Source of the DNA: Tuctoria greenei
Lineage: Eukaryota; Streptophyta; Magnoliopsida; Poales; Poaceae
Assembly (NCBI GenBank): GCA_036927565.1
Contig: JAYESD010000003.1
Location: 99,495,591 to 99,559,590, forward strand
Reading direction: 5' to 3'
Length of the DNA: 64,000 nucleotides
In this document: piece after piece, positions 44,004 through 55,918 of the stretch
Position numbering within the stretch: position 1 is the first letter of the stretch
Layout: the number at the start of each line of letters is the position of its first letter
Position numbers and translations under genes: made by a program
Notes under the pieces: generated by a model
The model's database searches: none
Seen by the model: the letters and a program-made list of their open reading frames with translations, nothing else
Told to the model about the DNA's origin: nothing

Positions 44004-47000
44004 TGTAAAACCCCACTTTTATTGCATGTAAGTTCAGTTATGAGTTTTGTGATCAACTATATTAGAGATCCAATATAGTGGTGGCACACATGAACTTAAT
44101 ACCATCCAAACCTTTCTTGCACTCATGGTTAAATTTTATTAACATGATTATTGGACTTCACCACTAATTCTAGAATGATTCTATTCACCTCTCTTCAAAT
44201 TTTAGAATTATTTGGATGAAGTTTATTAAGGCAATTTAAAGTGCAGTTAGAGGCTCTAAATTTTTCCTTGACCTTCTTATATTCTCAATAGCTTGCCTGC
44301 AAAAATTTCAAGATTTTAGGAACTCATTTGCTATTTTATTTGAGACGCTTAGCAAATTTGAATCAAATTTAAATCTGAATTTTAAATTCTTTTCCAACTT
44401 CTTTGAACATAAGATTTGAGTTTACCATTGTGTTCAGAATAATTCATTTACCATCTCCACAAAATTTCATGATTTTTGGAGTTGATCTTCTATTTTTAAA
44501 TGAATTTTTAACTTTACTGCTGGAGTCTGACTGACCTGTGGGCCCCACAGGTCAGCCTCTACTGAACGGATCAGCTCGGCCGCCTGCCATCTCTGCACCG
44601 GAGCTCGCCCGCTCGACAGCGCACGCGCATGCAAGCTCCAGCGAGCTGCTTGCTTGCTTGCCGCGGCGCTATAAAAGGCCCGGCCGCCGCTCCGGTGTTT
44701 CCCTTCCCCGATCAGTTTTCCCCCTCTCGCTATTTCTTCTCCGCCGCGCGCCATCGTCGCCGCTCGCCTCTGCTCTGTAGTGTGCCGCCGTTTCACGCAG
44801 TTTCAAGCCACGATCCTAAAAGCTTAAAGGTGCGCCTAGTCGAGCTCTAACTTGCGGTGCAAACCGTTTCCTTTTTCATTGAGAAATGAGCAAGTTATCA
44901 GTCTTCTTCTTTCCGGCCGATGTGAGGAAGCTCGCTCGGTTTCCGTTTCAATTCTGTTTATTCAAGTAAATATTCTTTGCAATTGCTTAGAGATAGTTTC
45001 TATAGGTCCTAGCGCTCCTACCTGAGCAAAAACCCCGAAAAGTTATCAAGCAATGGCAGAGGAAATCGAGTTTTGCTCGCCACCGGTGAGGAAGCCTCGG
45101 TTCGCCCTCGAGCTCGTAGTTTCCAATTGTTTCCTCCTCTCCCACGTCCAGTTCCTTGATCTGCATCGTCCCAAGAAGGTTTTGAAGAAGGTCTCGAGTG
45201 GTTTGAGCTACTCTGGAGCGAGTTCCAGGTTGCCCGAGCGCTCACCGCCGCCGCTGCCGTCGCACATCCATTTCCGGCGAGTTTCTGGTGCCATCGACTT
45301 CACCGTCGTGCTCAGCGACTCCAAAAACCCCCAGGCGGCGAGTTTGGGCAAGTTTGGCCCGTCGGTTTAGCCGGTGGCAAGCTCGCCGGCGAGTCACCGC
45401 CGCGGGCGCCGCCTCGCGCGGGCGTTGGCCCGAGGTGGGAGACAACCCCGTGGGGCTCACCTACCAGTAGCTGCGGGATCACGGTGTGGCTGGGATTCCG
45501 TGCGGCTGCGCGCAAAGAAATCTGTGGACCGTGGTGTTGCATTGACCAGAGCACGCCACGTGGCCCATGGGACCCACCCGTTGAATTTGAATTCTGGCGC
45601 CAATATTTTATTAAATTAATTCCAGAAAATTGTTCAAACTTCTAAATTGAATATCTCTCTGTAGACAACTCCAAAAATCTTCAAACAAATTTTACTTGGA
45701 AGCCCTTGAGCTCTAGTTTCTTTTAGTACGAGATAGTTTCTGTGAAACTTAATTTTAAATTCTGTAGAAAATAATCTTTCAAAATAAAAACACAATTTTT
45801 CCGGATGAACCTTCCACTGGAAAAATCCCCAAAATTCACATAAAGTACCCTGGCCAATTCTTAGTTGCCAGAAAAAGTTTGGGAGCCATTGAACCTGTTT
45901 AGCTTGGTCATATTTCCAATTCTTTCCTGCTGGTTCAGTTTTCTTCCAAAACTGTATTCAGAAAATAGTATCCTTTTCTAAATTCAGTTTCTCCCAGAAG
46001 AATTGCCCTAAAAATCAAAAATAAAATCCTGTATGATCCTTACACCCTAAGCAAACAGGCTGTACAGTTGGATTGGTATGAGACCCTGTATAACATCCTG
46101 TTTAATTCAATCATCTTTTTTTTATTGAATTATCCCAGATGTTCAGTTGCTTTGTTATACCCCAAATTTGTACTGAACATTTCTTTTGTCATGTAATAGA
46201 TCCTGTAAAAATTTGAGATTTATTTGACCTAATATTCTAGGCCAAATTCAGTTCCTAAACTGAAAGATAATTGGTTAAGCTTATTCAATTAGTAAATAAT
46301 TGCCAAAGGGCTTAACCACTTTGATTATCTTTTGCTCCTTGCCAAAATCTCTATCATAGTCATTAGTATGTCTCAACAAAGTCCCCAAGCCAATTAAGAT
46401 CATCACTTGCTATGATCATTAGATGTTAATTTGTATAATTTTTATAGTTATTATTTCAAAATCATTCATATACCATATTGTATGCATGACGTGTAGTGAC
46501 CGAAGTCGAGGAGGCACCGGAGGCAGTGGAAGTGTACCTTCCTGATACTAACCCCGACTCGGACCTGCATACAGGCAAGCCCCGGTTTGCATTTAAGTTG
46601 TTTATAAAATTTTACTTTATCACAATGATGAGTAGTCTATGAATTGTGCATTACGTTTAGGATGATTGATACTCCACTTGCATGGCCAAAAATCCTAGGG
46701 ATTGGTGGGAACGAGTTACAGTTGACCTATAGTAACTGCTTTGCTAATGCATAGGAAATTCGGTAGAAGTCAAGTAGTTGGAATCTACTCGCGAGAGATG
46801 TAGGACATATCTCACAGGATTGGTTAGATAGAAAATGGCTTAATATAATGAAGTTGAGACCGGGCGGGGAATGGATAGGAAGCGGCGAGAATTGAGTCTC
46901 GGTCGCATAGCCCTGCCTGTGTCGATTAAGGCCCATCCGTATGCAGCCCCTTCGGACAAGCTTGACTTGTACCGGAAACATAATGGATATATGGGCTCCA

Positions 47001-48035
47001 GTAAACTGACGTAGCTTGGTCACTTGGGTGTCGAGGCATAGCGTTCCATTTTATAGCTGTGGGTTGAGGGCGGCAAGGTGTAAATCCGCTGGTGGGCACG
47101 TCAGAGTACGCCCCACGCAGGGACCTCCTGCTCGTGACGGATCGACCGGTTCGGCATTTGAGTTTCTCGCGAAAGGTTGCCATATACGACTAGTACTGAA
47201 GTGTTACGTAGGTACTGCGCGAAGTACTCGCTGGCATCTCCGAAAGTGCGTATGTGTCGTGTTGTCCGGGTGTGTTCTGATTGCAATCACCGTCCCTCAT
47301 GGAAATAGAGTACCACTTGTTCACTGGGCGGTGACGTAGTAAATACTAAAGAAGCCAGAAAATCATATTGTATTGAATTATAATTACTTTGCAACCTTGT
47401 ATGATTTAGAGATAGTACAATTAAAAGTTTACAATTTCCCCATACTTTAGTTGTAATAGCATTATGTGTTCTGAGCATGTCATATCATCGGTAAAGCGTT
47501 TCTTGTTTGATTGTGGAGCCCAGTGCCGTGCTTGGAGAATGTCATTTGCTACTTAAAACTTGATTATAAGGATCCACTTGTAGGCGAGTCATTTATGCTT
47601 CACCTTACCTATGTTTAGTTTTCCCTTGCATATGTCTAGTGAGACGGGTTAGTCTTGCTGAGCCTTATGCTCACGTTTGCAGTTAACGAGTTTTTGCAGG
47701 TTATATAATGTATGAAGGGTTTGATGATGAGGCTGCACCCCCTCCAGGGTGTACAATCGAGTGGGAACCCTGCACGCCGCCGTAATTGAGTGTTGCTAGT
47801 GCAAAGTATCCAAGGCATGGATAACTTTGCTTTTGCATAGCTAGTGCTGAGAGCGTAGCTATGATATATATGTTTCTTTCCTTACGCTAGTATTGTAAAA
47901 CTTCCGCTGTATGATAAATAAAAGACTTCGTCTTGTACTTTATTCAGGTTCTATTATTGTATATTGTTGGGTGTCACACCGCACGACACCACCCAATGAG
48001 ATCCTCAGATGTCGGGATTCCGGTCCCCACATACA
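44004..48035 (+). repeat. 5' LTR of the chromovirus (about 4.03 kb)
   Basis: TGTAAAACCCC...CCCCACATACA, ending next to the PBS; the exact end could also be 48031. 44004-46590 aligns with 55919-58490. A run of in-frame acidic codons near 46500 also occurs in the other LTR but is not called a gene. Confidence 0.85.
44670..44677 (+). promoter_or_regulatory. TATA box in the chromovirus 5' LTR
   Basis: CGCTATAAAAGGCCCGG, repeated identically in the 3' LTR at 56590-56597. It is GC-flanked, as expected of a core promoter. Confidence 0.7.
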
Positions 48036-48047
48036 TGGTATCAGAGC
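48036..48047 (+). promoter_or_regulatory. Primer binding site of the chromovirus
   Basis: TGGTATCAGAGC, complementary to initiator-Met tRNA, directly after the LTR. Confidence 0.85.
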
Positions 48048-49975
48048 ATCATTGGGGACAGTGTACTTGAAAAGAACATATTTTCAAAAATTAGGATTTG
48101 AGTGAGGAATTAGCTATATGCCTTTATAAGGAGTATTATTAGTATAAGATATAAAGGTGGTAAACTAACTATGTGTTATTATATTCTGTAACGACGCCCC
48201 GACGTCAGGTAAGAGGTAAGGTACGCCACCGAGAGCGGGTCAATCTCGGTAAGCTCAGCATACGAGGAGTGGTATGTGAAATTTCCGTGGCTTGGCATGG
48301 GAAGTTAATAGGAGTATCTGAAGCTCTCAATGTTTTTGAGGACCTATGACACGCGGTACCCCGGCGTGCTTCAAAGCTAGTGGGAGCCCCCATCAGTTGG
48401 TGTATAACCCGATAGTATGCCTCTCTAGAACTATCCATGTTCTATGGGAGCATGCGAAACACGTATGCCCGAGCATGTATAAGCCGGATCGTACGGGAGT
48501 CTTTGTTGTACAGACGTATTTATAGCCATGTACCTCGAGACATGACCTCGCTCGAGGGGGACTCACACCAGAGTCGTATGCATTTATTTTCATATATATT
48601 ATTGTGACTGCCTGTCGTGTTTCCCCATACCACCTTTGAGGTGTGAATGTGTGAAAGGGGATTGTTCGTCTTTTGCAGCATTAACTACGGTATAAGACCG
48701 TGTAGAAGCCGTTTGCGAGAGAATGATATAGGAACCACCTATAGATGTAACCGGAAATACAGGATAGAATTTTCTTCGGTGAGATAGGTAGTACCGTCAG
48801 TATCAAACATAATACTAGACCATCCCCAATGACGGAATGGATGCATAATACTTTGGAAAGTCCAAATATCAGATGCTGGTAGGTTTGGACTCCGTAAAAA
48901 GGGACTCCGACTCGATAGGGTAGATAGAATCAAGATTCTTGATTTCTGGCAGAAGTTGGCTCGACTTCGCCAGGTTGTAATCGTGGTTATCAGAATAGAT
49001 AACATAAGAGTATCATATATGGATGGAAAGCTCCTGAAGACCTCTACAACTTTTCTATTAATCATCAGGCCAGAAAAGTTTGAAATTCTATTGAAATCTG
49101 GAGCATACTAAAACTGCTCCGGATGACCCGACCATTGTACCAGTTCCAGAAATATTGCCGTAACTAACTGTAGGAACATCTTCTGCCTTATTGTGACACA
49201 TTTCTAGAAAGGGAAGAGGCAAGTCTACATATTTGATATTTAGAGTTTTTCATAATTCAAATTTGATTTAAATCAAATTTGGGACTCAAAACAGTGGACT
49301 GCAGGATTACTGGTGCAAATCAGTCAGTTCAACTGTTTAGTTTGGATAGTTATAACTCTTAATCCAGATTAGTGAAATAGTCACATATATACATATCTGG
49401 AAAGCTTAGGAAGTCCTCTATCAACTTCATTTTGCATTCCTGATCTAAATCTGGGTATAGCAGTTTCTAATTCTATTTGTCGCAAACTTTGTTCTGGCAG
49501 TCCAGAACGTAAAACAGTTTGCACCTATTTGTGAATTTGCGCGAGATACTTGTATAAGAAACTTTTCAGGGGTTAAACCTTTTACTTCTGGATTGTTAAC
49601 TTGATGTTATACAAAGTTTATTCGGTCATTATCTCAAAATATTATCATGATATCCCTGTATAAATTGTGGACATCACTACATATACAGGGGGGTTCTGTC
49701 AAAAATCCAGAAAATATGGGTCAACTTAAAACCTGTATAGATTCTATTTCCTAGCTCACTTGTAGCTGTATGAGTACAATCTGGAAAGATTGGAAAGTAT
49801 ACTACAACTTTTGTATTCAGCCCAACATTTGGATCTGACGTTTCCTGTATGAAATTGTGGAATTATACAGGAGGGTCAGCTGGAACAGACTGTGATTACA
49901 GCTCCAGTTTTAAAAATTTTCTGAAAACTGTTGAGAGTTGGAAACTTTCTCATTGTTCCAGTATTCTTTCTTTAG
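48048..49975 (+). other. Long untranslated leader of the chromovirus
   Basis: About 1.9 kb between the PBS and the first sizeable ORF. Only short frames are present, and no repeats or nested insertion are recognised. Confidence 0.5.
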
Positions 49976-50948
49976 ATGACGGATGTGAGGATGCTACTAC
50001 CAGACGGATGGGTATTTTCCACTTGCGATGGTCATCAGGGCTTCCCAAGTATGCTGCGGGAAGTGCTCCAACAGTTTGGCTTCTCCGAGATGCCATGCTA
50101 TTGGGGTAGGGAAGCGATCGACAGATGTGTTCGGTCGTGCACCATCTTGGTGGACATTACGGCTAGTCCACGTCGATATGGATGGGCTCCTTTCTCGGTT
50201 ACCATCGAGGGGGCTCAGTTAGAGGACACTTGGGCAGTCGCTGCAGGCGCAGCACTTATGAAGCTTTGTGAGCTTCATCAAGATGCCATGGCAGGGACTC
50301 AATTTGCCCTTATTCCAGTCCTTGGTATGGCCGGCTTTGAGTGGCAACGTCGTATGGTTGCTGCATACACACCGTTTGGTGACACAACCCCGACGACACT
50401 GGGAACATATGCGGCTGCTTCCAATATGATAGTTGCGATGCAAAGCACCATTATTTTGGAGCAAGTCGAGGCTCTGCGGGAAGCGACAGGGCGGGGTGAT
50501 ACCCTTGATTTTATCAACAAAGGTCTACGTTCGCTCATAGCTCCAGCGAATCACCGGCTAGATAAGTGCGAGAGTCAGTTACATTATGCTCACATTAGGA
50601 TACGGAAAGCTCGTGCCACACAACGACAGACTCGCACTGAACTACAGCAAGCTCGTAGTGAACTACAAGCAATTCAATTGGAGGTGCAGCAACAGCAAGA
50701 GCAGCTGTTAGTAGTCACTGAAGAGCGGGATAGTAGTCACTGAAGAGCGGGACACCGCTATTGAGACAGCTCAAAATTGGGAATATGAAGCAGGAGAACT
50801 ACAAGATAATGTAATTGAGGCCGAGGCACAATTACAACCAATGGTGTATCCACCAGCCCATAACATACCATTAATTATGGGTGAACAATTACCTTCAGAT
50901 GATGAAGCAGAAGAAGAAGATCCCGAGGAACTTGAATACGTCGAGTAG
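49976..50948 (+). pseudogene. Extra ORF upstream of gag in the chromovirus, unrecognised
   Basis: Open for 255 codons from ATG 49976 (MTDVRMLLPDGWVF). The N-terminal globular part contains GHQGFPSMLREVLQQFGFSE, YWGREAIDRC, WAPFSVTIEG and DTWAVAAGAALMKLCELHQD. The C-terminal part is a Gln/Arg/Glu-rich coiled coil (HIRIRKARATQRQTRTELQQ). The frame breaks at a perfect 22-bp tandem duplication (50711-50732 and 50733-50754). Past the second copy an acidic tail is open in a shifted frame to a TAG at 50946-50948, ending EEEDPEELEYVE. It lies between the PBS and gag on the sense strand, where chromoviruses normally have no ORF. I do not know its function. Confidence 0.65.
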
Positions 50949-51327
50949 GACGTGTTGAAGTAGGATGTGGCAGCACTTCCGCCGACACGGTGAAGCCTAT
51001 AGTTTAATAGTTGCTCGTGTTTTTCTTTTGTGACCATGTTTGTGGCATATTAAGAGTAGTGGCGGTTATGTCTAGATAACCAGATGTGTACGACATCTCA
51101 AGAGGACCAGGCATGGTAGGGATGTATTTCATAGTGGGAGTCTATCATTTTGGAGTTTACTACTGTAAACTTGGTCCAGAGATAATATATCTTGTATAAA
51201 GTTTGTACTTTATCAATATATGTTGATGTTGTATATTGTCTATCGTGGTCTACTGCATTACTATTTATATGGAAGGATGAACTTGAGGCAGTGAGACTTA
51301 TGGTGCAAATCGTTGTATTGCAGCATG
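50949..51327 (+). other. Spacer between the extra ORF and gag
   Basis: About 380 bp of AT-rich DNA without coding signal. It could hold the gag leader or an internal start region. Confidence 0.4.
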
Positions 51328-52500
51328 GTGCGTACACGTGCAGCCCCAGAAGTAGGAGGCTCAAGTGGAGGGCAGGGGAATGACACACCACCCCCAGGGC
51401 AGAATACGCCTCAGACGCAGCCACCTCCACCACCTCCACCCACACTTCCCAGAAGTCTCGCGGAGGTTCTCGCAGCAGTACTCGGCTCGCGTGACGAGCA
51501 AAGCGAGTTGTTGCGGACTCTTGTACAGCACTCGTCCCATCAAGGGGGACAACACGCTGATGGGCCACATCAGTCATATCTGAGTTCCTACTCGGATTTC
51601 TCATCGACGCATCCACCGATCTTCAAGGAGGCCGACGAGCCTTTGGAGGCAGACAACTGGCTCCACACTATTGAAGGGAAGTTCGGTTTACTTGAAGTAA
51701 CCGAACAACAAAAGGCTCTGTTTGCAGCTCAGCAACTGCAGGGTTCTGGTGGTGTGTGGTGGGCAAACTACCTCGCCGCACGCCCCGCAGGCTATGTCAT
51801 GAGCTGGGCAGAATTCCGGGAGGCGTTCCGCGCCTACCATATTCCTCCCGGGATTATAAGGAGGAAGCTTCAAGAGTTCTTGGAGCTAAGGTAGGGAGGA
51901 AGGAGTGCATACGAGTACTCCAAATCATTCAACCACTTGGCCCAATACGCTCAGGACCAAGTGAATACCGAAGATCGGAAGTGCGAATGCTTCTACCGGG
52001 GTTTGAACCCCAAGTTGAAGGACAAGCTTGTCCTGTTCAACCGCGGCAGCTTCAACGACATCGTCAATGCCGCTTCGTGCAGGAGGATGCTACGCGCGAG
52101 CTGTCCTCAAATAAAAAGAAGAGGAGTGCTCCGCAGGGCAGCGGAGGTGGTGCTCCTCAGAAGTACCGTATGGTGTACTGATCACCATCCGGCCAGAGGT
52201 GGCAACCGCCATCACGACCACCAATGTTCAGTGGTCGCCAGTTCGGCAACTCCGGTTTCCGACCGCAACAATAGCAGGGGATGATCCAACATGCACTTCC
52301 ACCTCCACCACGTGCACTGGGATTTCGTCCTCCCATTCATACTGGCCAAACCCTGTACACATGTTTCACGTGTGGACGCACGGGGCACTTCGCCAAGGAC
52401 TGCCCGCAGAATAGGCAGGGCGGAGGACAGTCATCGTACTAGGGCACCAACCAACCCCGCAACCAGCCCAAGAAGTCAGTTCCCAGACTTAGCAACTTCC
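51328..52500 (+). pseudogene. Chromovirus gag with CCHC zinc knuckle
   Basis: Starts at ATG 51328 (MVRTRAAPEVGG) and has a Pro-rich stretch. The retrotransposon gag domain spans ADNWLHTIEGKFGLLEVTE to AYHIPPGIIRRKLQEFLELR. TAG at 51892-51894 falls where the family has Gln, and the same frame then continues GGRSAYEYSKSFNHLAQYAQ and CFYRGLNPKLKDKLVLFNRG. A frameshift near 52070 and further stops precede the zinc knuckle CFTCGRTGHFAKDC at 52362-52403. Gag would package the element RNA. The first TAG alone would end the protein before the second half of the domain. Confidence 0.85.
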
Positions 52501-54490
52501 ACCACCTCGCCATCGAGGACGTTCTGGAAGGCGCACCCGTGCTCACGGGTACGTTCTCTATCTATGATCAATCCGTAGTCATACTCTTTGACTCCGGAGC
52601 TTCCCACAATGTCATTAGCAAATCTCTTGTCATTAAAAATCAGCTGCATGTTATCTCCACCAAAACTCCATATATTATTCGCACTCCAGCAGGGAGGGTA
52701 GTAACATATGAGATGGTCCATAGGGTACCTCTTGACCTAGATGGGAACATCTATCCTGTCTCCTTCATTATCTTAGAGATTCAAAAGCTAGATGTCATCT
52801 TAGGAATGGCATGGTTGCAATACCATGGTGCTATTCTTTATATCGTTCCTCGAAAGATTTATCTAATCTCTCCACTCCATCAGCCCCAAGTTCTCAATCA
52901 TGAGAACATCATTCCATTGGACCCATCTACTCACAATACCAAAGTTATTGGACTTGAAGATATTCCGGTAGTATGTGAGTACCCCGACGTATTCCCTGAT
53001 GATCTTCCTGGAATGCCACCAGAAAGAGATATAGAGTTCAAGATTGAACTTGTACCGGGAGCAGTGCCAATCTCAAGAACACCCTACAAGATGGCACCCA
53101 AGGAACTTGCAGAACTTAGGGAACAGTTAACCGAACTTGAGAACAAAGGTTTCATTCGTCCAAGTTCATCACCATGGGGTTGTTCTGCGCTGTTCGTAGA
53201 GAAGAAAGATAAGACCTTGAGACTGTGTGTAGACTATCGTCCACTTAATGCTGTCACGATCAAGAACAAGTATCCACTATCACACATTGATATTCTCTTT
53301 GATCAATTAGTGGGTGCTAAAGTATTTTCGAAGATGGATCTTTGTTCTGGTTATCATCAGATTAGAATCCGACCAGAAGACATACCAAAGACAACATTCT
53401 CAACGAGGTATGGACTGTATAAGTACCTTGTTATGTCTTTCGGATTGACCAACGCACCGGCTCATTTCATGTATCTCATGAACTCGATGTTCATGCCAAA
53501 ATTGGACAAGTTTGTCGTGGTCTTCATTGACGACATACTTGTGTATTAAAAATCCGAAGAAGAACATGCTCAACACTTGCGTATCGTGCTTCAACGATTA
53601 CGGGACCATCAGCTATATGCTAAGTTCAGCAAGTGTGAATTCTGGATCAGCCAAGTGCCATTTTTAGGGCACATCATATCAGCAGAAGGGATTGCAATTG
53701 ATCCAAGCAAGATCAAGCAAGTCCTCAAATGGGAGTCTTCAAAGTCTGTACATGAAGTTCGAAGTTTCCTAGGTTTAGCTGGGTATTACCGGAGGTTCAT
53801 TCCCAGTTACTCCAAAATAGCTAAACCAATGACAGAACTTCTGAAGAAGGGAATTAAGTATGTATGGACTCAGGCATGTGAGGTAGGTTTTCAAGCATTA
53901 GTAAAACACCTCACAACGGCACCCGTATTAGCTGAACCAGACACAACCAAATCTTTTGATGTGTATTGTGATGCATCCGGAATTGGTTTGGGATGTGTGT
54001 TGAAGCAGCATAGACGAGTGATCGCTTATGGATCACGGTAGCTTCAGAAACATGAGCAGCACTATCCAACTCATGATCTAGAACTCGCTGCTGTGGTACT
54101 AGCATTAAAGATGTGGAGGCATTATCTACTGGGTAATTTAGTACATCTCCACACCGATCACAAGATCCTGAAGTACATCTTCACCCAAAAAGATTTAAAT
54201 ATGCGGCAGCGTAGATGGTTGGAGTTAATCAAGGACTATGAGATTGAGATCCACTACCATCCGACCAAAGCAAATGTAGTCGCAGATGCTCTGAGCCGCA
54301 AGTCCCATGTCAACAATCTTTCCATTACCTCAATGGAAGGAGAAGAAGAACCGAGTCTCTACTTGGTTCCATATGGGGCACTCTACAACCTAGCTCCCAT
54401 TCCTACTATCAAGGAGGATATTATGGCAGCTCAGAAGGAGGACAAAGGGGTGTCGCATATTCTCCAAAGAATGGAGAAGGGGGGATGAAA
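52500..54490 (+). pseudogene. Chromovirus pol: protease, reverse transcriptase, RNase H
   Basis: One frame holds the aspartic protease motif LFDSGASHNVIS (about 52584), RT motifs LRLCVDYRPLNAVT, FSKMDLCSGYHQI, TFSTRYGLYKYLVMSFGLTN and the FIDD active site (53523-53534), RNase H DVYCDASGIGLG, and ADALSRK (about 54283-54303). It is interrupted in frame by TAA at 53547-53549 (where Ser is usual after ILVY) and TAG at 54039-54041 (where Gln is usual), and ends at TGA 54486-54488. Both inner stops are single-base changes, so the decay is recent. The RT and protease cores are otherwise well kept. Confidence 0.9.
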
Positions 54491-54499
54491 TGTTTCTGA

Positions 54500-55843
54500 T
54501 GTGACGATGAGGGTACCCTCTGGTTTAAAAACCGTATAGTGGTACCCCGAAACATGGAACTTCGAAAGAAGATACTGGATGAAGCTCATTTATCCAAGTA
54601 TTCCATTCATCCGGGAAGTAACAAAATGTACCAAGATTTTAGGAAGAAGTTCTGGTGGACTCGGATGAAGAGAGAAGTAGCAAAATACATATCCGAATGT
54701 GATACGTGTCGACGAGTTAAGGCCGACCATATGAAGGCAGCAGGACAGCTTCAACCTTTAAGCATACCAGCTTGGAAATGGGAGGATATCAGTATGGATT
54801 TCATTGTTGGGTTGCCTTCCACCCTCCATAAGCACGACTCGATTTGGGTGATTGTTGACCGATTGACCAAATCAGCTCATTTCATACCGGTCAGTGTGGA
54901 TTATGATGCGAAGCGGTATGCAGAACTTTATATCTCCAGAATTTTGTGTCTACATGGAGTACCCCATACTATCAATTCAGATCGTGGATCTATTTTCGTT
55001 CGCTTTTGGGAGCATCTCCACGATGCATTGGGTACCAAACTGATTCGAAGCTCAGCTTATCATCCTCAGATTGATGGACAAACTGAACGGGTAAATCAAG
55101 TGCTAGAGGATATGCTTCGTGCCTGTGCCATCCACCATGGTAGGAATTGGGATGATCATCTACCATTGGCGGAAATTTCGTACAACAATGGTTACCAAGC
55201 TAGCATCCAGATGGCGCCATATGAAGCTCTTTATGGCCGGAAGTGTCGAACACCCTTGAACTGGTGCGAATCTAGTGAACGAGTGGTATATGGCACCGAC
55301 TTAATAAAAGAATCCGAAGAGCAAGTACGCATTATTCAAACAAATCTCAAAGCCGCTCAGTCTTGTCAGAAGAGCTACGCGGACAAACGACATCGACCTC
55401 TTCACTTCGAGGTTGGGGATCAAGTTTATCTCCGGGTATCCCCTATGAAAGGTATCCATCGATTTGGAGTGAAAGGGAAGCTAGCTCCATGTTTTATTGG
55501 GCCGTTCCCAATAATCAAAAGATGCAGACCTGTGGCATATCAATTGGAGTTACCGCCATCGGTGGCAGGGGTCCATAATGTGTTTCACATTTCTCAGTTG
55601 CGGAAATGTCTCAAAATCCAAGCGAATATACGTATTGAGGATTTCGAAACCCTCCAACCAGATCTTACGTATTCCGAGCATCCAACCCAGATCATTGATG
55701 AGAAGACTCGCACCACAAGAAGCCGCACCTTGCGTTTCTACAAGGTCTTGTGGAGCAACCACAGTGCTGAAGAAGCCACGTGGGAAAGCGAGGAGTATCT
55801 TAGAACGAACTTTCCGGACTTGTTAGTGGCATATGTTCATTAG
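54500..55843 (+). CDS. Chromovirus integrase with C-terminal chromodomain
   Basis: After a frameshift near 54500 the frame is open to the TAG at 55841-55843. It starts around DDEGTLWFKNRIVVPRNMEL (the ATG at 54553 is internal). The HHCC zinc-binding domain has EAHLSKYSIHPGSNKMYQDF and CDTCRRVK. The catalytic core has D in ISMDFIVGLP, D in NSDRGSIF and E in GQTERVNQVLEDML. A GPF-type C-terminal module includes IGPFPI and VFHISQLRK, and a chromodomain-like end reads RFYKVLWSNHSAEEATWESE. The chromodomain is thought to direct insertion to heterochromatin. This is the most intact coding region of the element, though it would need fusion to the upstream pol to be made. Confidence 0.9.
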   Translation, partial: CDDEGTLWFKNRIVVPRNMELRKKILDEAHLSKYSIHPGSNKMYQDFRKKFWWTRMKREVAKYISECDTCRRVKADHMKAAGQLQPLSIPAWKWEDISMDFIVGLPSTLHKHDSIWVIVDRLTKSAHFIPVSVDYDAKRYAELYISRILCLHGVPHTINSDRGSIFVRFWEHLHDALGTKLIRSSAYHPQIDGQTERVNQVLEDMLRACAIHHGRNWDDHLPLAEISYNNGYQASIQMAPYEALYGRKCRTPLNWCESSERVVYGTDLIKESEEQVRIIQTNLKAAQSCQKSYADKRHRPLHFEVGDQVYLRVSPMKGIHRFGVKGKLAPCFIGPFPIIKRCRPVAYQLELPPSVAGVHNVFHISQLRKCLKIQANIRIEDFETLQPDLTYSEHPTQIIDEKTRTTRSRTLRFYKVLWSNHSAEEATWESEEYLRTNFPDLLVAYVH

Positions 55844-55897
55844 ATCTTTTCCGGCGGACTTGTTTCCTTTTGCCTTCTTTTGTAATCTCGGGACGAG

Positions 55898-55918
55898 ATT
55901 CTTTTAAGGGGCGAGGAA
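55898..55918 (+). promoter_or_regulatory. Polypurine tract of the chromovirus
   Basis: AAGGGGCGAGGAA directly precedes the 3' LTR start at 55919. It would prime plus-strand DNA synthesis. Confidence 0.7.

Noticed and set aside
44467..44796. 109-codon minus frame (and its twin at 56387-56716), similar in both copies
   Set aside because: It lies in the same position of both chromovirus LTRs across the TATA box. The conservation reflects LTR identity, not a gene.
46480..46585. Acidic coding-like stretch near VEEAPEAVEVYLPDTNPDSD in the chromovirus LTR
   Set aside because: Short, repeated in the 3' LTR, without start or clear end. It may be a relic but does not support a gene call.
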